The notes beneath the pieces are model-generated. The model searched no databases, was not told where the DNA came from, and saw only the letters and a list, made by a program, of their open reading frames with translations. Of a stretch of DNA of 64,000 bases, positions 38,016-50,053 are shown in pieces. The DNA is from Wuchereria bancrofti (taxonomy: Eukaryota > Nematoda > Chromadorea > Rhabditida > Onchocercidae). The number at the start of each line of letters is the position of its first letter. Position 1 is the first letter of the stretch. A program made the translations under genes and the position numbers. The stretch covers positions 8,965,099-9,029,098 of the forward strand of contig SSBO01000012.1 in NCBI GenBank assembly GCA_005281725.1. Reading direction: 5' to 3'.

Positions 38016-38021
38016 AATAAA
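38016..38021 (+). terminator. Candidate poly(A) signal of astacin gene
   Basis: AATAAA about 146 bases past the stop codon. Confidence 0.4.
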
Positions 38022-39454
38022 CGAGTTTTTTTGTTACACGATGTAAAAATAAAAATATCACTCATGAAGTCTTTCCGGAAGTTTCTCATGTTATCGATTA
38101 TATCATTGTTAACCCAATATCAAATCAACAAATAAAGCCTGGTTTTTAGCTTGTTTAAAGCTTTCGAAAATTAAAATTATCCTATTTTTCGTATCATTTA
38201 AATGTAACCAATGCTTATCCAATTGAGAAGCAGCAATTTTACTTGAATAATTCTCTCTAACCTAGCAAAAATGGTTATAAAGAAATAGAAAAAAAAGAGA
38301 GGAGAGAAAAAAAATAGAGGATAGTTTGAGAGCGAGCATTCAAACAGCGACTTAATATGTAATTAAATTGATGTGTTAAATTAATTAATCAACGTAAACT
38401 CTTAATTACTAGCATTCAATATATCAAAACTATGTTGTACATTATTAGAACATTTGTTTGTTTTCACTATAACTTACAACTAATAACACCAACTATCATT
38501 TCTGTAGTGAGAAAATTCCTGTTAAAGAAATTTGCATGACATTGACAGTAAATTGGAAATGAAAGTACGACAAAAGCTGATATAATGTTCACACTTCATT
38601 AATGTAATGAATGGTTAGTCGGCATTCGGATGCGCAAATGCGGGGTGTTAATTAGGGGCGCTTGTAAATATGAACGGGGTTGGGGAGAATTGGAGAGCAG
38701 CGTGAAATAGTGTGGCGTGTGAAAGAAACGTAAGAGAATGATGAGAAAAATAATAACCCAGTAATTTTTTTGATGCCTGGGAATATTTAAAAAAAAAGTA
38801 GCGAGAAAATCTGGGGTAAATGGGAAATGAATGTAAATTGTATATTGATTAGTGTTAACTAGTATATATGCAATAGTTTTATGTATTAATTATTCTTAAT
38901 TAGTATATATGCAAATTTGACGAGTATATATGTAATAATTTCTCAAACTTCTTTTTTCTTAAAATATTTTATGGTTGAGAAATGGTTAGTCGAATTTATT
39001 TTATTAATAAGACTAGTATAGAAAAAAATGGATAAAGAATGAGGATGAGGAAGAGCAAATAGCATTTTATTGTTGTTCTATTCATTGCATAACTTTGTCT
39101 TATCAATGATTTTTTATAATTCATTATATATTATATAACATATAATATAATAACATGAATGAGAATTAAAAATAAATGAGTAAAACTTACTTACAGTCAC
39201 GTGTTTCAATATGTTATACAAATTGTCTTTATTTATACTGAAACACTATGAAACACTACGAGATGTTACAAAATGTTGAAAATGCGAATTCACTTTATGC
39301 AAAATTAAGTTAAATGTGGAAAAAGAAAAAAAAAGGAAAGAAGAACGAAGCTGAAATATGCTACAATCATGAAGAAAGGAAAAAAGGAGAGAGATCCGAT
39401 TAAAACATTACGTAGCAGTATTTAATGTTTTAAAGCGTTTAAATAACATTAGGT

Positions 39455-39470
39455 AACATTACGTAATGTT
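39455..39470. promoter_or_regulatory. 16-bp perfect palindrome with TTACGTAA core
   Basis: AACATTACGTAATGTT is its own reverse complement. TTACGTAA is the known consensus of PAR/NFIL3-type bZIP factors (CES-2 in nematodes). Chance occurrence in AT-rich DNA is quite possible. Confidence 0.3.
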
Positions 39471-40306
39471 GTGCTCAAAATGAGATTTTGTAATGTTTAG
39501 TTGATAGTTAATAGAATTATTTGTAAAGTGTCAATAGGAATTTTCGCTTTCTGTGAGTTGACATATTAGTATTATAAAAACTTAACAATTTGTTACTTTT
39601 AGGACTGCTAACAAACTTGGACTTAGTGCTATCAGTGTCTCATTTATACGCATTTCTTTCAACAAACATAAGCAATGAACCCAAATTCTAATAATCCGTA
39701 ATTTTCCACTTGAAATTCTCACAACTCTTTATAAAATAGTCAGTAATATAATGCTACCAATATTAACCTCTTAATACGACTTACACTTTCAGATGTTTCT
39801 CTTCATATTGATTTCCTCAAATGTGTTTGTCATAAACAGTAAAATCCTTTTGCTTATTTCAGATTTCATTTATTATATCATTTGTCATCATTAATTAAAT
39901 AATTTACAGATTGCAGTAACTAACATAGACGAAAATTAATACAGAATATTTCAGATTATTATCAATATCATGTTAATATCAAATAATATGTTCATTTTAG
40001 AAATGGCAATCAGAGAATGTCACCAATGATAGGCTGGAGGGTGGATAATTTCGTAGTAATATGGGATCCATTTTTCCTGTATGAATCCCAGTGGTTGGTT
40101 TTATTTCGGTGAACTGGATATTGATGTAATAAAATGATTAAACTAATGTACATTATGAATGAAAGTGTGTGAAAAATGATTTCGTGCGTTGGAATGAAAA
40201 CTGTTCAGTTACTCATTCAGTAGGTTGTATAATCTCTTATTATGGATTGATTATCAGTTATTTCAGGTAGATTGATTAGGATTCGTTTAGGATTATCTGT
40301 TCGTTA

Positions 40307-40533
40307 GAACGTGGCGTTTATTTAGTGGAAGTATTTTTTTTTTTGGTTTGTTCATGCGTTATATCTATGAAATGTGACATGTTCGTACGTTATATCTACA
40401 ACGTGACGTTTATTTAACAGCAGTATTTTTTTGGTTTGTTCATGCGTTATATATATTGTCTTAGATCTCTTCGTTAAAACGTGACGTTTATTTAACAGCA
40501 GTATTTTTTGCTTTGTTCGTACGTTATATCTAG
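40307..40533. repeat. Degenerate tandem repeat, three copies of a roughly 55-bp core
   Basis: A core running from AACGTGACGTTTATTTA through an A/T tract to TTCATGCGTTATAT starts near 40309, 40400 and 40478. Copies 2 and 3 are the most alike; spacing is about 80-90 bases. Not seen elsewhere in the window. Confidence 0.8.
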
Positions 40534-41117
40534 TAATCTATCCTACAAAGCCTCAACAATACATAAACTACCTTAATCTATCATATGTGTAAAATTCTTC
40601 ATTTTGCTTTCTTTTCTGAACTAGGAGTTTTTTTGTTTCCACGTGAAAACAATGTGACTTATTGGTATTTGCTGACTTCGGCTAAAAAACAAAGCGCCAT
40701 TAAATAGTTTTCAAATTACTAATTCGTTGTTACCATAATATCATTAAATCAGTTATATGATCCTGATTAGTTAATCAATGGAAAGTTATACTACTCTGAA
40801 ATTTGATACGGATTGCTAATCCTATCCCGAGATATATTGATTAGAATATGAAACGAACTTCAACTGTTTGATTTGCCTGAACTTTTTCCTAAATTCATTT
40901 TGATTATTCTGTATTATATGTGACTTTTGCATTAATGGTGAGACTATTTTGTTTGAACTAAACCTGCTCATGACTTATGACTCCATGGAAGGTATGTCTG
41001 CGAAATGTACACCAAAATGTATGCCTAAGAAATTTGTTTGTGAGAATTATTTGAGATTTTCGTAAAACCAATAAACAATCATTTTCAAACAACTGAATAG
41101 GAAGACCCTAAAAGTTC

Positions 41118-44100
41118 ATGCTCTTATTAAGTTCTTCGAATTTTACTGAACCCACTTATTATAGAATAACATGTTTAACTGGTATCAGAAAAAATAAATA
41201 CATCGCTATCTTCAGCATACCTGTAGCGAGAGGACCGAATAATAGATTTATGCAGGCCAATAATTGTAGAAATAAAGGTTTGTTTCTTTTTCTTTTTTTT
41301 TACATTTAAATGATTTACAGTACTGCTTACTTAATCTTGTAAAGATCTTTTCATAGTGAAATTCTATACTGAGAAAAAAGCTGACTTGTTGCTTTGACAA
41401 TCTCATATGGCTATCTTTTTCTCATCTTTCTGTTGCTACTTTGATTCCGATTAATCTTTTTTATCTTATGTGCTATCTGTCTTATGCAAATGACGATGAT
41501 ATCTACCATTCTCTACTAAGTTGATAGAGCTCCAGCTGGTAATTGGATTTCAGATATATTATGCATATTTCCATTTACAGAAAATACTGCTGACGAATGG
41601 ATAGATATGGATTTGGTTATGAAAGAGGTACGAACCTTCAGAACGAAAAATTTTTGGTGTCCAAATCTGCGCTTCGAGGTTCATGGAACTTCACTTCCTT
41701 TGCTCAAGATTTGTTCTTTTATATTTGCTTTCTTATACGCCTTTTATTCTGTTATAATTGCCAGATTACACCGTAGGATATTGCATTCTTTGATTAGGTT
41801 TAGCGCATTCAAATATTTCTTACTATTTGTCAGGCGCTGCAGTCCCTGTTTTTTCAAATATTAGGCTGTTCAAATATTCAACATAATTATTTGATGGTAA
41901 GTCTACGATAAATCGATCTCCATTCTCGAAAATCAAACCGAGATACCAAACTTCTCTGCATTTAGACAGTAAAGTTTTTAGACAAATAAAAAAAATTTCC
42001 TTGCAAAATAGCTTCTGATGAAAATACGTACTACAGAAACTTTTTTTTTTAAAATAAAAGTCATATGTTTTTAGTACCCTACTTGTGCACAAAACCACAT
42101 GGAAGTTGGTGGGATTAAAAATGTTTCTCCTATGACGGTGGTCGTGTTTGATACGAGTGGTCTGCTTCGCGATACGGCTTTACTACCTCTTTGCATCGAG
42201 AGTACATTTTATTTCCTTATTTAAGCTTCTGTTATGATATTTTTAATTGTAGGAAAATCAAGTTGTATTGAATTCTTATTTATAGTCTATTACAGTTATC
42301 TTAAATACCTTGTGAGACAGTGCGACCGCATTTATCTGTTTTATTTGAGAACTTTTTTTTTTAAAGCATTTATGACTTTGCAAGTATTCAATAAAATAAA
42401 TGTTTATTACTCTACAATTTTATTGCAGAATTGTACCATGTGCTCATTCCATACACTGTTCTGAAAGAGCTGGATGGACTGAAGCGAACTGTAAGTTTAT
42501 CAAGTTACCGAACTGAAGCTAGTTAAATATAAAGTTCAATTATCCAAGATTACAAAGACTACATGTCTCTCTTTTCTATCATTGTCCCTGTAAAGGCATG
42601 AAAAGTGATCTATAGTGCTAGACAATTTATTTCCGTCCTACAATAGTATATTCTAATTCAGACTACAGGAGTTGGTGGACTACTATTAACTGGCCAACAT
42701 TCTAAAAACCTTTAAGATTTGTACTTTATGAATTCTTGCTCAACTGTTCCTGTTTTTACACTATAATGACTCATCCAGTTCGGATTGTAAAGTCATTGAG
42801 TTTTTTTACTTAATTTCATATTTCAAAAAAAATTTCTTTTTTTCAATAACTTCACAGGATTACGAAAAATTGCGAGTGAAAGTGATTAAAATACATAGAG
42901 TGTTACATGAGTATTCAAAAAGTGGATGTGGTTATCTGCATATCGAAAATGTGTTTGAGGTATTTTTCAATCAAAAAGCTTCAGTTATCAGTTGATTTGA
43001 TCATTTCTCATTCTTAATGTAATTTTCATTGTTTTGGATGCGAGCGGATGCTAGCACTTCATTTAGTGATCGGGTGTTCCATTTACACACACTTTTTTTG
43101 AGGCTTCCTTTGGTGTAAAAGAATTTGGGTGCCAAAACAATGATGATGTCATCCTGAAATGCGCATTTGTTACTACCAATAAATGTTGGTTACCTTTACT
43201 TTTCTCCATTTTTAATTGTTTCTTCTTTATAATATAAATTCACTCCTTCATTAAGGTCCACTTTAATGCATTTATTTAATTTGATTTCGTTATCACTTTA
43301 TTCTCAGAACTTTTTCATACAACTTCATCAGCTTCGTTCAGTTTCTTACTTTTTACCATTGAGTCAACTCATTACGATGATCAGATTTCGACTACTATCA
43401 TTATTAATCATTACCATACTTTCGTTGATTATTTTCATGCAAAATAGACGGTGTGTTTTGCTTGTCATTTTTTTCTTATTAATATAGAGCTGAGTTTTTA
43501 GACAAGAACGGGAAGGTAATATTTGTTACAAATGATAGAAATCTTGCAATGAAGGCGATGGCGCATAATATTGTGGCAGTTGATCGATTCGTATGTATTT
43601 GCTTATTATATAACTTGACTTTAAACAGTTCGTTTTTAAAAATAGTATTTTATATATGTATACTATAGTTTATTACATATATATTAAGTTTGTTTTGTTT
43701 GAAGAATTGTTTGACTGTTTAGTATCTTCCCTAGCAATGATACTACCATAGGTTAAATATAGTTGAGAATCAGTCTTCTTTCAAATGATCTGTATTAATT
43801 ATATTTTCAGGAATTAATTAAATTTGTGGTGGATGATATACTGAATGGCAGAAAAACACCATCGGCAGCAGAAAGCTCTGCACAACAAAAGCCACATAAA
43901 ATCCCATATACCGCACCTGTCGAATATTCCCATCCAAAAATAAGGGGCAACGGACGAGTTGTGCCCAACGAGACTGCGCATAGCTCATCGTCAAGATTTG
44001 AACCAGTGATATTCATGCGTCCACCACCTGTACGACATATCTTTATGCAGAATAATCAATTTCCAGCCCCATTCCCAAACAGATTTCCCATACCTTCATG

Positions 44101-45187
44101 GGACATACACACACATCAGTTTCTACAAATGTTTGCTCCATATTCATTTCAGATACTCCATGACATGGTAAGTAGTTTCAATTCATTTAAATATCGAATT
44201 TAATTAACTGATGTGCGATAGATCATGCTAGTTTTATTGTCAATTTAGTCGTTGTTTGTTTTAAATCAAATAGGCGATTTTTTAATGAGTTGCAAACTTG
44301 AAATGAAGTTGGCAGCATTTCAATGCTTCCCCTTAATAATGATAAGAGATTGCATTCATAAGCTGTAGAAACTTCATAGGTCTCTGAAAATAAATTCTGG
44401 AAAAATAATTTGATTGTTAGTTCCCTGTTTCCGTTACAGACCACATTGCTTTCACTACTAAAAGCTTAACAGGTTAGATTTTTTGCACTGACAGAATAGT
44501 CAGTTTGCTGTAGTCATATGGTTTGTTTGATCCTTCTGCGGTGTTCTCATTTTCAATTTTTTTCTTTTTTATTCCTGTTTTGGATAATTTTGTAATAAAA
44601 TAGTATGAACCTGCATCCAATACTGTGATTATGAAATTAAAGTTCAGAAAGTTGTAACGGAAGCTCTTTGAGATGAACTTTGTAATAGTTAGATCACAGT
44701 AATGAAATGAAATGAAATAGATGGATAATATGGGTATGCTTTACACAATATTTTACTGATTACTTTTAATACAATGGCTTTTATCCTAATAAATGTATTC
44801 ATATCAACTTTTCAGGTCAAACTGAAATATTTGCACATGTTTCCTCAAAGCTGTAATGAATTAAAAGTAAGGATTAAATGTTTATATTAATCATTTAATT
44901 TCGTCTGACTTTATAGAAATCAGAATGTTTTAAACTTAGATTAAGCTGTTACGCAGTTCCTTGTTAAACTCAGTTTTTAAGTAAATTGATCGAAAATAAA
45001 TTGCTTAGAAACCAGGCAAAGAAGTTGAAATTGAATCTATGATTTGTTTTTGCTTCCTTAACATGTGCAGTTAAGATTCCGAATTCTTTCACTTTCGCTT
45101 TGAAGTATTGAGATACTGAGAAAGCTCTTTTTTCAGCAATATTTGAGCAAAAATGGCTTTATTAATGGTTCCAATTTCGAAAAATAA
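41118..45187 (+). CDS. PIN-domain protein, Swt1-like putative endoribonuclease
   Basis: Model of ten exons, about 400 aa: 41118-41277, 41581-41627, 42075-42201, 42429-42490, 42858-42959, 43308-43450 (uncertain), 43488-43590, 43811-44167, 44816-44866, 45137-45187. Seen here: the opening PIN strand VVVFDTSGLL with its acidic residue, LIPYTVLKELDGLKR, and the later strand KVIFVTNDRNLAMKA, the layout of Swt1-type PIN domains (known to cleave RNA in nuclear mRNA quality control). A Pro-rich tail (ELIKFVV to FSFQILHDM) follows. Problem: in exon 6 the expected acidic PIN motif appears as THYDDQIST in a frame two bases away from the one given by the canonical splice sites, so that exon is not settled. 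The first exon and start are weak; the gene could begin further upstream or at the Met in exon 3 (42102). Confidence 0.72.
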
Positions 45188-47199
45188 GATGAAGAAATAT
45201 GAAATGGATATGCATACTTCACGCGAGAAATTTTAATAACTTCATTTTAGCCTTATGTTTTTGTCTGGAGTACTCTTAATTTCTGTCTGAAAGCTTTCTC
45301 TTATGATAAAATCGTTATTACTGTCTACAGTACCAATCATGTATTATAATTGGAATTTTGTTCAAATTTTGTGTTTAAAATTAAAGCAAATTCCCAATGC
45401 CATATCGTAAGATTTCATCATTTTCCACGTATACTGTTGTTCCCCTATGTGTTCTCTCGTTTACTTCTTCTATTCGTTATTTCTTTCTCTCTAGAGCTCT
45501 TCGTTTAAAAAGTTACGGTACTGAATTTGAGGTCATTTGAATCACTTGTTTCCTTATTTCTCTGTATACAGGTGATATATTCCATATTGATCTCTTCACT
45601 TTCGGTTTTTGGTTGAAACACTTTGTTTTATAAATTTGCTTTCGTTTTTTCGAGCCTCTGATTTTCTTGAATTTACATCTGTGAAATTTACAAAACGTTA
45701 TGTTTTTTTTCCTCGATTGATCATTGAGACGATTCAGCCAAACAGTTCACAATATTTTTTAGATATCTATTTTTTGGGACAGATTGTCGATTGTGATTAT
45801 GATCGATCTCAGTTCATTTGGGATTAGATTGTTACTAAAAATTCCGTCTAAACGATGCAAAATTCATTCCAGAAAAACTTTTCCAAATTTAAGTTAGTTA
45901 TTGCTAACTACTATCCATTTATGGTAACATTCTTGACAGAAGGCGATGTTGAAAATGAACATCTTACAAAAATTTATTAGCATATGAAATTACCAGAAAG
46001 GTTTAATTGTTAAAATTGTAACTAAAATATAAATGAGCATGAAATTGACAATTTATGAAAGTAAAATGCCCTACTAAGCAGTGCAAAAAATGTATAATTT
46101 GAAGAAAAATATATGTGTAGACTAAAAAGCCCGTATAAAATACATTTTTCATTCTTGAAGACACGTTTGGACAGTGATTTCAAGAGTGTTAATCATGTTT
46201 GCTGGAAATTACAAAAAAAAGCAGTATGGCCACATACTTCGCATTCGTTATTTGTCTGCTTGCTTTGGCTCTGTATAATTTCTACAGAGGACATCTGTAT
46301 TAATGAAGCAATACTTTTAAATCTTTCTTGTGCCCTGTAGCAAGTGGATATATTATCAATTATCTCAAATTCAACTTTTCAAGATAGTAAACTCAGCTTA
46401 ACTAGCTCATCATATAAAATGGTTCACATCTATCAAAAAATGAAATTAGCATATAAAAAATTTTTAAAAAAATTTTAGATATTTCAGTCCCAATACAAAA
46501 AACTTTAGACAGTTAATTGCTAATAGTACCAGTACAATTATCTTTCTTGTTTGATAATTTTAACACTTTTTAATCAAAATCTTTCTGAGGGAAGATTACT
46601 GAAGATTAAAAATTTTCAGAAATAGTATGTTCGATATTCCAAATAAAATGAAATAAAATTCGAAGAAAAGTTCCAATTCAAAGAAATCTTTATTCTACAA
46701 TTTTGTGACAAGCACTACAATATACACAGTACGCAAAATTTCTTCATTATAATATAATCCCAATATGATGCTGAGAGATGATCCGATCAGTAGATATAAA
46801 GCAAATAATCCAATTAGATCGTACTATGACGAGCTGTGATGCAACGCATATGTCCATTGTATATATATACGTTCCCATCCACAATGAACAAAATATATCT
46901 TCTCATATCTAACATATAAAGAAGACTTAAAACATTTTTCTTTCTGTTTTTTGTAAACTAATTTTGTTGTTATTCAGTTAATATTTGTTCATTTCTTTCT
47001 CACTCATATTACAAAATGAAAATAAAATATTGATTAGAGTTATATTGACTTGTGTTATGCAATAGAATTTTGCTGAATATGATAAATACTATATTATCAT
47101 ATCAAGCTTATCATTGTGCAAAACTTTGAATGATCGACTATTAGATAATAGCACATAATTTTTGTGCAATTCAGAATTTTAGAACTGCTCAAATTGTGA
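45188..47199. other. Intergenic region, PIN gene to zinc-finger gene
   Basis: Two kilobases between convergent genes. AT-rich with short open frames near 45609-45827 and 46113-46340 that show no domain, no coding-like conservation pattern and no splice partners. Nothing else seen. Confidence 0.5.
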
Positions 47200-48282
47200 T
47201 CAGTAGTGTTGATGCATTATAGATTTCATAGGTGGGAAACATTCTATAACTTTCGCAAAAAAAAATTGCAAAATTTCATATGATACAGTTGGAGCGAACA
47301 AATTTCCGTCCATATTACCGTGTATCTCGTTGGTGTGGCATACTACATCCGGAATACGAAAAGCAGTAAAATTACAGCGTGTACATTGGAATGGATGTCG
47401 ATCGCCTACCTCAGTCATCCACGAAAGGTGCATCCATGCATGAAGTTCGAGAAATTTCTTCAATACCTTAAATGATCTAACAAATTATCATAAAAACAGA
47501 TAGATGAGAAAATTATTTCACTGTTTTCCTAATAACATCAATTTAATAATATTTATTAATTTTTAACCTACCTTTGAGTTACAAATTGAGCAAGTAAGTT
47601 CCGGTTCACTGACACTAATGCTACCTTCCTCAGAACCATAGAAACGGCGAGCAAGTGGCAACAAATAACGATTTGTTGTCAATGTGTCTACCGTAGTGAC
47701 GTGTCGATACATTTCTATTGTATCTGCAAAAGATTATTTATACAATAAATAATAAAGACATTGAAAAAGAAGACAACAATTACAAATACCATCATACTTT
47801 TGTAAATATGTTACAACTGTTTATTTTAATAGTACTTGATCTAGTTAAAAAAAAGTATATATATGTAGACTGGGAAGAATGATTACTTTGAAAATATTCA
47901 TAATTTTTTCAGGTCTTTTAAAAAATCATTAATTTAAATTAATAATTTCATTTATACATCAAACATTTATATTACATTATACTAATGAAACTTATATACT
48001 GTATGTTGAATAATGAAGCCTTTCACCTGTACTTTTGTTCGAAGTTGCGATTTTTTTACGCTTTAAGCTAGCGTAATCTTCATTTTCGGTAAAACTTATA
48101 TCTGAGTCGCATGATGAATCCGTTAAAATTCGCTTCTTCGGACTAATGTCACTTTCAAGGAATAGATGATTGGGATGACTGAGATGATTTCCACTTTCTT
48201 CTGATTCGCTTTTGCTGCTAATCTTTATTTTGCTGCTATTCGTAAATTCTTCAAAATTTCTAAATGGAAAGCGTTCACCCAT
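47200..48282 (-). CDS. Small C2H2 zinc-finger protein, function unknown
   Basis: Three exons from high to low, 48282-48027, 47723-47572, 47466-47200, give 224 aa with matching phases. The first 85 residues are Ser/Lys/Glu-rich and disordered-looking, with basic patches (PKKR, LKRKK) that could be nuclear signals. The C-terminal half has two C2H2-type fingers: CSICNSK...LHAWMH (C-x2-C, H-x3-H, about 132-151) and CTRCNFT...CHTNEIH (H-x4-H, about 166-187). The tail after the fingers is hydrophobic/aromatic. The start Met sits directly on a TTATTTCAG acceptor, so it is either reached by a spliced leader or an upstream coding exon is missing. I do not recognise an ortholog; a nuclear nucleic-acid-binding role is inferred from the fingers only. 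Confidence 0.72.
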
Positions 48283-50053
48283 CTGAAATAATTGATTTAT
48301 CATTATTTTGGCATTAAGTTTTTCCAAATTTCTTTCTTTTTTGAACATTTATGATAATATATATGTATTTCTATTCTACTCACAGTAAGTACAAAAAGGA
48401 TATCGAACGATTGTCACAGTGGCTCTCGAATAAATCAATTGACAGCCACTGAAAAAACTGGCATTTAGGGAAATCTTTCACTTATGGTTTGAGTGGATAT
48501 GGGTGCTAATGCTATTAATGCAGTCTATTTTTAAGCTTTTTTTTCACTCAACAAACTGTCTAATTAAATAAATGAAAATATAATCTAACAAAAAAAAAAA
48601 AAAACAAAAGTTATAAGCTCATAAAAAAGGAGAAATAAAAGCCAACCATACATAGACATCTACGTATATCTGAATAGATCAAAATATACGCCCCCTCATA
48701 CTTACGTTAATTTCTTCCTTAAAATTTATTCCTTTCGAAAATATCGAGCAAATCGCCTAATCAACCCTCCGTAACTGATCGAAATACAGAAGCTAAACAT
48801 TTTTGGATATAATCATCTTTAATACGACAATCCCATACGCAAGCATATTCAAATTAACATTACACGTCAAAGATATAGCACTGATTTATTGATTTCTCAT
48901 TTCCTCAACGAGAAGCTCACTCTCTCGTTTTAGGATTGCGATTGTAATTTGTTAATGCTCATTGTAATGCGCTGATCAACTAAGCAATGCACGTATGTTA
49001 CTACGTTGACCTTATCATACTTGTGAGCAGTTCGCGCCCTGAGTGCACATATGTTACTACTTTGGCCTTATCACAAAGCTGTCATCCACGTGAGCATAAG
49101 TGTCTCTTTTCTCTTTTTATTGTCTTTGATGCTGTTCGGTCCCTAAAAGGAATTTGAAAAAGTAACTTTTCTTCTGCCATGTTATCAGTCACTTACTTAT
49201 TGTCCAACTTTTTATATCCATATTGTCTTGCATAGTTCTTTTTTTTGTCTAATAAAATGGCTTATACGTAAGTCATCTTTATCAGTTTGGTTATCTAATA
49301 AAGATGAAACTTCGCTGATAACAATGGATAAATCATCGAACTGCATCCAACAAGATTTAGGAGAACACGAAATGGATTTCCAGGACGATAATGTGCCTAT
49401 GTTGAAGGGATGGTTGTAGAAGTTTTCCTAAACTAGCAAGGAAAGAAAAAGAGGAAGAGCGTGGGGGAACACAGCGAGAAACGCATGTATGACACCAGAA
49501 CATTGGGTTGTGATAACAGCAATGGAGAAAACTAAAAATTTTGAGTCAGAATAAATCCGGAAGTGACGAAATACTTCACATGTGCAATAAGTAAGCGGGA
49601 AAGTTTTCAATTTCTAGGTAAAGTTGCGTTATCTCCAAAGTTTGTTTTAGATTATTCCATTTCTTCGACAATATTATAAACGTTCGTGTCATTTTGGTGA
49701 AAGTATTTGAAATGGAGGACGACTGTGTTGTAATCTACGAAAGTGGACAAATTCAAGTAAAAATGTTTGCATTATCTCTTATATCTTGTGTTGAAAATAA
49801 TCTGTACATCACAAGGAATAGTTCAGCGCATCTAATCACCTTTTTCAGTATTAATAGGTGATATCAGTGTTCAATTCAGTTCACATTTACTCCACCACCA
49901 GAAATCACACATTGAAGAAACATCTGTACAGTTTGGATGACTTGAGAAATTGAAGGCTTTTACTGTTTAATACAACTTTTTAATTTCTTAAACAAGTCCT
50001 GTCTTCTTTTTTTTCTTGGATGCTTTTCTTAACTAACTCAATTTTATACCAAA
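48283..50053. other. Intergenic region between zinc-finger and chromo-shadow genes
   Basis: The two genes are divergent across 1.77 kb, so this should contain both promoters. No chromodomain exon was found on the plus strand. A short open exon-like piece at 49712-49756 is listed separately. Confidence 0.5.
49712..49756 (+). other. Possible small upstream exon with acidic/hydrophobic motif
   Basis: ATG followed by 14 codons reading MEDDCVVIYESGQIQ and then a GTAAAA donor-like site. DDCVVIYE closely repeats DDCIIVYE in the next gene's first exon. It could be an alternative first exon or a remnant of an exon duplication; there is no splice partner I can confirm. Confidence 0.3.

Larger units (their letters stand above)
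37871..41117. other. 3.2-kb intergenic region, astacin to PIN gene
   Basis: AT-rich, no exon supported. Contains a short GC-richer island (38625-38725), purine-rich tracts (38285-38330, 39315-39395), a 16-bp palindrome (39455-39470) and a degenerate three-copy repeat (40307-40533). No tRNA or other RNA gene recognised. Confidence 0.55.

Noticed and set aside
40307..40533. CRISPR-like array
   Set aside because: Only three degenerate copies, unequal spacing, no cas-like genes, and the host is a eukaryote.
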